Below are positions 53,321-60,508 of a stretch of DNA of 64,000 nt, in pieces. A program made the position numbers and the translations under genes. Source of the DNA: Robinsoniella peoriensis. Its GTDB lineage: Bacteria; Bacillota; Clostridia; Lachnospirales; Lachnospiraceae. The number at the start of each line of letters is the position of its first letter. Position 1 is the first letter of the stretch. The notes below the pieces were generated by a model, which was not told where the DNA came from, made no database searches, and was given only the letters and a program-made list of their open reading frames with translations. The stretch is from NCBI RefSeq assembly GCF_042680125.1, contig NZ_JBHTNY010000037.1; one strand, written 5' to 3'.

Positions 53321-54583
53321 TTACTCGGTTTTAATATTTACATGCGGGCAGGTTGCCGGATCAAATTCTTCTCCGATCTGTTTGTTCACCACATCGATCT
53401 TGCCATCCTGGATCTGCTGGCTTACTTCATTTGTTTTCGTTTTTATTTCATCCCATACAGCGGTATCTGCCACATGCTTGCTCATCTCAGCCAGATCTGT
53501 GATACCGGTTGCTCCGGAAGCCAGGTTATAACTCTGCTCTTTATCCATATCCGCAATTTTCCCGTCTGCATAAGCCTGTGTAATAATCTTAACCGGAACT
53601 CCGGTGATCTTTAATACGCTGGTCAGCACATGTCCCGGCTGCTGGTCATCCAGATTCGCATCCGTCTGGATTGCAATTTTGCCAACTTCCTTCGCCTTAG
53701 AAGTGATGCCGTCTCCAACCACACCTGCGTCTGCAAATACTACATTCGCACCGCTTTCATAGAAGGTTCCAGCAACCGTACTTCCAAGTGCCGGATCGGT
53801 AAATCCTGCGTCATATTTTGCATAATAATCGTAATCCACACCCAGCTCTTCTGCAGCTTTGTTAATACCCTGAATGAATCCATAGGAATATACCAGAATG
53901 CCGTTTGAATTTGTTCCGCCGATAAAACCGATTCCTCTGGATTTATCAGCCGGAGTCATGGAATATCCTTCCGGGAACAGCTTGTCTGCATTTTCATTCA
54001 TATAAACAGACAGATAACCTGCCAGATAAGAAGCTTCATGTACATCAAACAGAACGGAAATAACATTGTTATGCAGTGTGCTTCCATCTTCTTTCCGATT
54101 CGGGTTATCGTTGAAAACCACAAACCAGGTATCCGGATACTGCTCTGCGATTGGCTTTGCCCCTCCCACACCTTTTACTAATGCATCAAAGTCATATTCC
54201 AGGCTGAAAATCAGATTATATCCATCTTCCGCAAGTGCTTCCAGTGCAGAAGGCACACCGTTTACCGGTTCAACAATTTTACACTCCGCTCCCAGCTCCT
54301 GAGCAATAGCCTTGCCTTCCGTACATGCTGACTGATTATACCCATTATCATTTTGTCCGGAATTCGAGCATATAATTGCAATTTTCAAATCACTGTTTGC
54401 ACTTGTGTTTTTATTTCCATCTGAATCATTTCCTGTCTCTTCCCCTTTCGCCGCCGCTGATTCTTTTGCCGTACTCTTCTCTGTGTTTTTGATTGCGGCA
54501 TTTTCTCCACATCCCGCCAGCGTCCCCGCCGTCAAAACAATTGCCAGTGCTGCTCCCAATAACTTCTTAAAACTTTTTTTCAT
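53321..54583 (-). CDS. BMP-family substrate-binding lipoprotein
   Basis: 420 aa. Signal peptide with lipobox LTAGTLAGC (C25), a Ser/Glu/Asn linker, then the BMP/PnrA-type binding domain: LKIAIICSNSGQNDNGYNQSACTEG (the DxxYN segment), VFADAGVVGDGI, IQTDANLDDQQPGHVLTSVLK. BMP proteins in other bacteria bind purine or pyrimidine nucleosides. Lipid-anchored on the outer face. AGGAGG precedes the ATG. Confidence 0.92.
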   Translation of the reverse strand: MKKSFKKLLGAALAIVLTAGTLAGCGENAAIKNTEKSTAKESAAAKGEETGNDSDGNKNTSANSDLKIAIICSNSGQNDNGYNQSACTEGKAIAQELGAECKIVEPVNGVPSALEALAEDGYNLIFSLEYDFDALVKGVGGAKPIAEQYPDTWFVVFNDNPNRKEDGSTLHNNVISVLFDVHEASYLAGYLSVYMNENADKLFPEGYSMTPADKSRGIGFIGGTNSNGILVYSYGFIQGINKAAEELGVDYDYYAKYDAGFTDPALGSTVAGTFYESGANVVFADAGVVGDGITSKAKEVGKIAIQTDANLDDQQPGHVLTSVLKITGVPVKIITQAYADGKIADMDKEQSYNLASGATGITDLAEMSKHVADTAVWDEIKTKTNEVSQQIQDGKIDVVNKQIGEEFDPATCPHVNIKTE

Positions 54584-54604
54584 TCTTGGTTCCTCCTGTT
54601 TTTA

Positions 54605-55363
54605 CTAATTTTCCTGTACCGATGCCGTTTTCTTCTCAGTCACCTGGTTGATGGAAAATTTAAACTTATCCGTTCTATAGTAACATTTAAAATATTCAAT
54701 GGGGATTTCAGCTCCATTTACGATGCCATAGGTGGTGCATCCAAATAAAATAATTGGCATTCCTTCTTCAATTTCCAGATAGTCTGCAATATCATCCCTT
54801 GCCAGAACGGCTTCAATAGTTCTTCTTGCTTTTGTAATTCGGATTCCATACTCTTTTGGAATCACATTGTATAGAGACTCATTAATAAAATCATGTCGGT
54901 CAATGCCACTAAAAAGCTTCTCCGGCAGATACGTGATGGTATAATTTAACGGCTCTCCCTGTGCATACAGGACTCGTCCCATACAGAACACCCTGTCATC
55001 AACGGTAATATGTAATTTCTTTGCCCTCTTACTGTCCGCCTGAATATATTCTGCTATAATCATTTTCTTAGTAGGGGTAAGCCCCAGCCGCTGAACATCT
55101 TCCGTACAGCTGGTAATGGCAAATAAATCCTGGCTGTTCTCATCTGATTTCACATAAGTCCCTTTTCCCTGAACTTTATAGAGGTAACCTTCTTTCACCA
55201 GTTCATCAATCGCCTTTCGGACCGTAATCCGGCTTACCTGATAAAGTTCCATCATCTCCCGCTCACTCAATATTGGCATGTCGCCTGTGAATTCCTCCAT
55301 TTCGATTTTGCGGATAATATCCCTCTTCAGGGAAAAATATTTTGGTATGTGTTCTTCTTCCAT
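54605..55363 (-). CDS. GntR/UTRA-family regulator 1
   Basis: 252 aa: winged helix about 12-72 (ERE MELYQVSRITVRKAIDELVKEGYLYKVQGKGTYVK, the gap added for readability) and a UTRA ligand domain about 95-235 (RAKKLHITVDDRVFCMGRVLYAQGEPLNYTITYLPEKLF...YLEIEEGMPIILFGCTTYG). It is 21 bp before the binding-protein gene, so it heads the catabolic operon and probably represses it. It is a close paralogue of the next gene upstream. Confidence 0.9.
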   Translation of the reverse strand: MEEEHIPKYFSLKRDIIRKIEMEEFTGDMPILSEREMMELYQVSRITVRKAIDELVKEGYLYKVQGKGTYVKSDENSQDLFAITSCTEDVQRLGLTPTKKMIIAEYIQADSKRAKKLHITVDDRVFCMGRVLYAQGEPLNYTITYLPEKLFSGIDRHDFINESLYNVIPKEYGIRITKARRTIEAVLARDDIADYLEIEEGMPIILFGCTTYGIVNGAEIPIEYFKCYYRTDKFKFSINQVTEKKTASVQEN

Positions 55364-55405
55364 CTCTCCTCTCTTTCCCGGTATCTCCCGTCATCTTATT
55401 ATGTC

Positions 55406-55462
55406 GTTATGTCGTCATAACCAGTTATGTGTTTATCTTACTCTTTTTTAATTATTTGTCAA
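55406..55462 (-). promoter_or_regulatory. Promoter and palindromic operator of the catabolic operon
   Basis: Minus-strand -35 TTGACA (55457-55462), 16-bp spacer, -10 TAAGAT (55435-55440). A dyad GTTATGTCGTCATAAC (55406-55421) lies just downstream with GTTATG half-sites nearby at 55424-55429; probable site for one or both GntR/UTRA proteins. Confidence 0.55.
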
Positions 55463-55552
55463 TATATTCACTTTATTTTTCTCATTTTTGGTAATTAGTG
55501 ATAAAATTAGATACGGATTTTCTATGAAATGGATAGAAAGATTTAGACAAAA

Positions 55553-55596
55553 ATACCAGTTTTCAGATTCTGTTTTTGACTTCTGAAAACTGGTAT
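55553..55596 (-). terminator. Terminator after GntR/UTRA regulator 2
   Basis: Perfect 15-bp stem ATACCAGTTTTCAGA / TCTGAAAACTGGTAT with a 14-nt loop, then five T on the minus strand. It ends the regulator 2 transcript before the operon promoter. Confidence 0.85.
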
Positions 55597-55653
55597 GCTT
55601 AGATTTTACGATAATAACCCCCCATTTAAGGGACATGCTCTTTGAAACTGGTA

Positions 55654-56412
55654 CTACTTTCTCCGGAGATCTGTTCCCGGAACGACCTGGTCAATATAAA
55701 ACTTATATTTATCCGTCCGGTAATAGCAGTGAAAACGCTCAACCGGAATCTCTTCTTGCTCATTTCCAGCCAGCCTGCCATAAGTTGTACAACCAAATTT
55801 GATCAATGGCATTCCCTCTTCAATGTCCAGATATTCTGCAATTTCATCGGTTGCCAATACCGCTTCAATCGTTCTCCTTGCCTTACACAAAGTCACGCCA
55901 AATTCTATTTCCAGCGTTTGATACAGGGATTCCCTGGCATAATCATGGCGTTCAATATGAGGAAATAAATGATAAGGCAATGAAGTAACGGTATAATTCA
56001 GCGGTTCATCTCCTGCATAAAGTATCCTCCCCAGCCGAAATACATTTTCCCCCGGTTGCAGTCCAAGCGCTTTAGCACGGCTGACATCAGCCGGAACCAC
56101 CTGGGATACAATCACTTTCTTCGTAGGCGTCAGCCCCATCTTAATAACATCTTCCGTGCAGCTGGTAATGGCAAACAGATCATGGCTGTTCTCATCCGTT
56201 TTCACATAGGTTCCCTTGCCCTGTACCTTATAGAGATATCCCTCCATCACCAGTTCATCCACTGCTTTGCGGATAGTAATCCGGCTCACCTTATAGAGGT
56301 CCATCAGCTCCCGCTCGCTGGGGATCGTCTCTCCGGCTGTGTAATCCTCTGCTTCGATTTTCTTAATAATATCCTTTTTAATCAGATAGTATTTTGGCGC
56401 TTTTTCTTCCAT
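55654..56412 (-). CDS. GntR/UTRA-family regulator 2
   Basis: 252 aa, same architecture and close in sequence to regulator 1 over its whole length (PSERELMDLYKVSRITIRKAVDELVMEGYLYKVQGKGTYVKTDENSHDLFAITSCTEDV; regulator 1 has LSEREMMELYQVSRITVRKAIDELVKEGYLYKVQGKGTYVKSDENSQDLFAITSCTEDV). The main difference in the ligand domain is an added acidic stretch near the end (GNEQEEIPVERF). A strong terminator follows, so it is a separate unit. The two may sense different pathway compounds. Confidence 0.9.
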   Translation of the reverse strand: MEEKAPKYYLIKKDIIKKIEAEDYTAGETIPSERELMDLYKVSRITIRKAVDELVMEGYLYKVQGKGTYVKTDENSHDLFAITSCTEDVIKMGLTPTKKVIVSQVVPADVSRAKALGLQPGENVFRLGRILYAGDEPLNYTVTSLPYHLFPHIERHDYARESLYQTLEIEFGVTLCKARRTIEAVLATDEIAEYLDIEEGMPLIKFGCTTYGRLAGNEQEEIPVERFHCYYRTDKYKFYIDQVVPGTDLRRK

Positions 56413-56499
56413 CTCGTTGCTCCCTTTTCTTGCTATTTTAGGTGATAATTTTTGTAGCTTCTATTTATGTAGAAAACTGAATCCATTTGTGTCCCGATA

Positions 56500-56660
56500 T
56501 ATAGTTATGTGCGCTGCTTATTCCCGCGGGCAACGAGCCAAACAGGCATGCTGGCATGTCCATCTGGCGGCTGCTGCGAGGTTCAAATACCCCGCCCTCA
56601 TGACGCTGCAAGTTTGATGCCCTGTTGCTTGTGGCGGGGTGTTTGCCTTTGAGATTCTGA
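56500..56660. repeat. Possible dispersed element remnant
   Basis: G+C-richer than its surroundings, with CCCCGCC (56590-56596) and GGCGGGG (56633-56639) able to form a stem. The translated look of this block (a GGVFEPRSSRQMDMPACLF-like frame) recalls repeated intergenic elements in Lachnospiraceae; I judge it not to be a real gene. Family not identified. Confidence 0.35.
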
Positions 56661-56695
56661 GAACAGTCTAGCATAGGCATAGGGAAGTGGCAATC

Positions 56696-57188
56696 TTAAT
56701 TTTCTTCATCACTCTCCAATGACTCCTCCACCTCAATATCCGCAAGTGACTTACCCTGGCATTTCCAGGCTGTATGCCCATTTACATTTCCACCTGTTAT
56801 CACTACTGCAGCACCTGATGGACTATCGAATTCAATATCAGCCAGTAATTTCAATACACCTTGTCCCTCATCTACTAAAATACCTCTTTCTATAAGTTTT
56901 CTGCGGTTATTTCTCACCCAATTTCCCGCAGAATTGTGCTCATCTAATTTTGCCAACAAGTCTTTCAATTCTGTCCCCTTCTCCAATGTATATAAGAGGT
57001 TCCTCATTACTCCCCTTCCCCATCAGTACATATACGCCTGGGCGTTTGTATTCTCTGCGCTGTTTGTACTGGGAAAATAGTGGGCGTGGGAGCATCGTTG
57101 CATATATAGTCCGATTTGATATCTCTAATGTTTTAATCCCTTCTGCGTTTCCATCTAATAAAAACATACGAATAAGTTGTGCTGACAT
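56696..57188 (-). pseudogene. Remnant of a GIY-YIG nuclease with DUF4357
   Basis: Upstream part (57188 to about 56950): RREYKRPGVYVLMGKGSNEEPLIYIGEGD, the beginning of a GIY-YIG domain of the DUF4357 type. The frame ends at 56940, while the overlapping frame continues with LDEHNSAGNWVRNNRRKLIERGILVDEGQGVLKLLADIEFDSPSGAAVVITGGNVNGHTAWKCQG, the DUF4357 end. The middle (about 130 residues expected) is missing, and the two pieces are in different frames, so a deletion joined the ends. Such proteins are often nuclease or restriction-linked; this one is dead. Confidence 0.75.
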
Positions 57189-57524
57189 TTGTTATATCCT
57201 TTCTCTTTAAAGGTAATGTTACTGCCGATTATGAAAATTATTATACTTATTCCTAATTCTACCACGTCCATTTTCTTTTCTCCACAATAAAATAAACACA
57301 ACATGAACTTATCCACATCCATGTCTTTGATTTGTGAAATAATCCTGCCATCTGTACGCCCTGCAAACATTCATTGAAATATCATCAAGTGTATTGTAAT
57401 ATTGAACCATACCACGTTTCCTGCAAGAACATATTAGAAAATAGGGTCTATTTCTACTTTTCCCTTGACATGCACGTTACGTACAGGGCTATACTCAGGC
57501 CATAAAGAAGAAAGGAGCACTGCC
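57189..57524 (+). promoter_or_regulatory. MerR gene upstream region and 19-bp-spacer promoter
   Basis: Most of this stretch holds nothing I can recognise. At its end lie -35 TTGACA (57465-57470) and -10 TATACT (57490-57495) with a 19-bp spacer, the long spacing used by MerR-type activators, and an imperfect dyad GCACGT-T-ACGTAC (57472-57484) in its middle. The regulator probably acts on its own promoter. Confidence 0.6.
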
Positions 57525-58436
57525 ATGTTAATAAATGAAGTCATCCAACAAGTAGATCTCAGCAAACGTGCGGTCAAATATTATGAAGAACAGGGGCTGC
57601 TGCGGGTAGCTAAGGATGGAAACGGTTACCGCAATTATACCGAAGAGAATATTCTTACCTTAAAGGAGATTTCCATATACCGTAAATTAGGAATCAGTAT
57701 TCAGGATATCAAAACTCTCCTGCATTCAAAAGACAAAGCGCTTCTTGAACAGATCTACAACGACAAGTTCCAATCGCATCAATCCGAACAAGAGGAATTA
57801 GATGCCTTGTATTCCTTCATCCGCAATCACGATGCAGATGCCGTCAATCAAATCATTGACTATAAGACGATTGCACAGGCATTGCAGGATATGGTTCCAG
57901 GATTTTATGGATATTACTTCATGAATCATTTTTTACCATATCTGCAGATACAGATTACAACTCCGGAACAGCAGCAGGCATATAAAAATATTATTGAATT
58001 CTGGGATAATGCAGATATCAAGATTCCTCTGTTTATAAAATGTATCAGTTACTTTATGTATCGCTTTACGCCTAAATCATCCATAAAACAAATGGTCTCC
58101 AGAATGGAACATCAACTGCAGCAATATTTGCATCCCACTGAAGAAGAATATGCAAAACTTCGTGACCAGACAAAAAAAAATGTAAAGTTAAAAAATAGTT
58201 TTCTCTATAAATACCACCCGGCATTCATCTCACAGCGTCGTTATATGAGAAACCTTCAGGATCAGGGATATAATGATATTTTCATCCCAAATATGATCGC
58301 ATTATCTCCAAAATACAAAGAATATCATGATGCACTTATGAATATAAACAATCGCATATGTAAGGACCTGGGCCTGTATTATGATTCAAAATACAACCTG
58401 ATAATGAAGAAAAAAACAGAATCCCAAAGTAAATAA
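57525..58436 (+). CDS. MerR-family transcriptional regulator
   Basis: 303 aa from the ATG at 57525 (AAAGGAGC upstream; the longer frame would run through the promoter). Residues 1-70 are the MerR winged helix (LINEVIQQVDLSKRAVKYYEEQGLLRVAKDGNGYRNYTEENILTLKEISIYRKLGISIQDIKTLL), then a coiled coil and a 190-residue C-terminal domain of unknown type, possibly ligand-binding, ending NLIMKKKTESQSK. The long C-terminal domain is like multidrug-type MerR proteins. No neighbour is an obvious target. Confidence 0.88.
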   Translation: MLINEVIQQVDLSKRAVKYYEEQGLLRVAKDGNGYRNYTEENILTLKEISIYRKLGISIQDIKTLLHSKDKALLEQIYNDKFQSHQSEQEELDALYSFIRNHDADAVNQIIDYKTIAQALQDMVPGFYGYYFMNHFLPYLQIQITTPEQQQAYKNIIEFWDNADIKIPLFIKCISYFMYRFTPKSSIKQMVSRMEHQLQQYLHPTEEEYAKLRDQTKKNVKLKNSFLYKYHPAFISQRRYMRNLQDQGYNDIFIPNMIALSPKYKEYHDALMNINNRICKDLGLYYDSKYNLIMKKKTESQSK

Positions 58437-58563
58437 TATAACTCCTCCAATGCCCTTTTAGCAGTTTTTATTAATAAAATTATACAGGAATTTGTTTATT
58501 TTGTCCTTTGAATTTCCTAATTTATTATGATAAAATTCTTTTAAAAAATTGGAGGGATAAAAT

Positions 58564-58802
58564 ATGAAACGAATTAAATCAGCATGTCTGGAACAGACAA
58601 TTCACTTTATATTAAAAGATGGTATTGGTTCTGCAAAGGCAAAAAAAGAAGTTCAGCAGGAAATGAAAAATATAAAGTACAGCTGGACCATAATAGAACG
58701 AAGTATAAGATAATAGCAGAGCATTCTCAGCCGGATGGTTCTATTATTATTAAAATCAAAAAGCAGTATAATAACCATAATGTAGGGGAATATTTTGAAT
58801 AA
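58564..58802 (+). pseudogene. Frameshifted small conserved protein
   Basis: ATG at 58564 follows GGAGGG and reads MKRIKSACLEQTIHFILKDG...KKEVQQEMK, then stops after about 50 codons. Past an A-rich run near 58665-58672 the +1 frame continues with YKVQLDHNRTKYKIIAEHSQPDGSIIIKIKKQYNNHNVGEYFE and ends at 58802. Joined, the pieces make one protein of about 79 aa of a kind I associate with Lachnospiraceae, function unknown. A real frameshift, a sequencing error in the A-run or slippage could explain it. Confidence 0.65.
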
Positions 58803-59220
58803 TTCCTTTGCATGCCCCACCCTGCAGTGGAAATGCATCAAATTTAGTCCGTGTAGACTGTTACACGTCCTGAATTTGACGCATCTCTACCTTATTTAGA
58901 ACAAGTACACTGATTAACCCTATAAAATAGTTGATTACAATACCTGACATTCACATAGAAACACATTCTTTTTAATGCTACAATATTCTTCCGTTCTGTT
59001 CGGATAAATGCTTCATTTCATTCTTCTACGCCTCTCATCATACCCCTTTCTGAAATTATTAGCAGAAGCCCCTCAGATAACTGAAAAGACGAATGTTCAT
59101 TTCTTCATAATATTTACAAATTTATTATTGCCAACTACTATTCAGATACATTATAATATGGATATCTTTAGCGATTAATATTAATTAATTAGTGGGAACA
59201 TAGCACTGGGAGGATAAGAC
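58803..59220. other. Intergenic stretch with a 52-bp dyad
   Basis: No gene. A long imperfect inverted repeat at 58833-58884 (ATGCATCAAATTTAG with CTGAATTTGACGCAT; inner CGTGT / ACACG) has no T-run on either strand, so it does not look like an ordinary terminator. The remainder to 59220 is AT-rich and should hold the GGDEF gene promoter. Confidence 0.4.
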
Positions 59221-60390
59221 GTGGATAAGACTAATAAGAAATTGGATATCGTAGTTCAGTTAACCCCTGAACAGAAAAAACGCTTCCAGGAATATATACC
59301 ATTAAAGGTCTACGCAACAGAAAAGAATATTGCCATTATTGTAGCGCTTATACAATTGGTCATGATTATTGTTTTTATGAACAGCAAGCATCTGTCATTT
59401 GAGTTTACGCGAACCATGGGGTATTTCAGTTTGTACGTGTTTCTGTTTGTTGTTACCTGCATCGCAGTTGTTTTGTACCCTTATACCGTGAATCGAAAAA
59501 AGTACAGCCAGTTTTTCTGGCTTCGCAGAATTTATACTGCCTGTTTATGTCTATGGGTACTGGGTATCACCTGTATGGAACTGCTGGGCGGCAAAAGTTT
59601 ATCCGTATACTGCTATCTGCTCCCAACAACGGCGGCATTTTTATTGCTTACTCCCCTGGAAAGTGCAGCAATCTTTGGCTGTACCTGGCTTTCCCTGGTT
59701 TTTATTTCCATTAAGTTTGCCAATTCAAATAATAATATGTTTGGCTATATTGTAAATGGCATTTTAGTAACTGTTCTGTCCTTTTTTATTTCATATCGAT
59801 ATTATCGCAGCACCGCAATCGAATTTTGCGACCGGGACATTATTTCCCGGCAGTATGATGAAATACAGAGGAAAAACGATCTGTTGGTTGAACTGGTTAA
59901 TATTGACCAGTTAACCGGACTTAATAACCGCCATTATTTATTAAATAATATATATCCGTTATTTGCCAGTGCGCGGACAAAAGGTTACTATGGTATGTGC
60001 CTGATGCTGGATATTGATTATTTCAAACAATATAATGATTTATACGGTCATGTTCAGGGCGACGTTTGTTTGCAGCGGATAGCCGGGATCATCCGAACAA
60101 TCAGTTTAAGAGAAGATGCCTCTCCTATCCGATATGGAGGGGAAGAATTCCTTATTATCAAGATTTCAGAGCAGGCATTTGATGCTGAGCATTTTGCTCA
60201 AAATCTACTTTCATCCATAAAAAAAGAGCACATCGAAAGAGACGATGTAAAAGAGAAATACGTCACGGTCAGTGCCGGACTCTGGTATGGTAATCTGAAA
60301 CCTATGGATCATATTGAGGCAGCGATTAAATATGCAGATGATGCTTTATATGAGGCTAAAAAGGCAGGGCGTAACCGTATTATATGTTGA
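59221..60390 (+). CDS. Membrane diguanylate cyclase (GGDEF)
   Basis: 389 aa starting at GTG (59221) with GGGAGG seven bases upstream. Five to six membrane helices in residues 35-200 and a GGDEF domain at about 225-389 (LVNIDQLTGLNNRHYLLNNIYPLF, LDIDYFKQYNDLYGHVQGDVCLQRIAGIIR, and the active site RYGGEEFLII). It is expected to make cyclic di-GMP from GTP. The usual RxxD inhibitory site five residues before GGEEF is not present, so product inhibition may be weak. Membrane part unknown. Confidence 0.92.
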   Translation: MDKTNKKLDIVVQLTPEQKKRFQEYIPLKVYATEKNIAIIVALIQLVMIIVFMNSKHLSFEFTRTMGYFSLYVFLFVVTCIAVVLYPYTVNRKKYSQFFWLRRIYTACLCLWVLGITCMELLGGKSLSVYCYLLPTTAAFLLLTPLESAAIFGCTWLSLVFISIKFANSNNNMFGYIVNGILVTVLSFFISYRYYRSTAIEFCDRDIISRQYDEIQRKNDLLVELVNIDQLTGLNNRHYLLNNIYPLFASARTKGYYGMCLMLDIDYFKQYNDLYGHVQGDVCLQRIAGIIRTISLREDASPIRYGGEEFLIIKISEQAFDAEHFAQNLLSSIKKEHIERDDVKEKYVTVSAGLWYGNLKPMDHIEAAIKYADDALYEAKKAGRNRIIC

Positions 60391-60450
60391 GATTTAATCA
60401 CAGAAACATAAAATGTCATAAAAATATTAGTATGATTTCTTTAAAAAGAT

Positions 60451-60493
60451 GGAACGCAGGCTTTCATTCACACGTCAAAAAGCCTGTCGTTCC
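60451..60493. terminator. Hairpin between GGDEF and zinc-ribbon genes
   Basis: GGAACGcAGGCTTT / AAAGCCTgtCGTTCC stem between two convergent genes, without a clear T-run. Confidence 0.5.
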
Positions 60494-60508
60494 CACTGTA
60501 TTATCTAA

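Noticed and set aside
56465..56680. 71-aa minus-strand frame
   Set aside because: No ribosome site, odd composition, overlaps an inverted-repeat block; looks like a repeat element read as protein.
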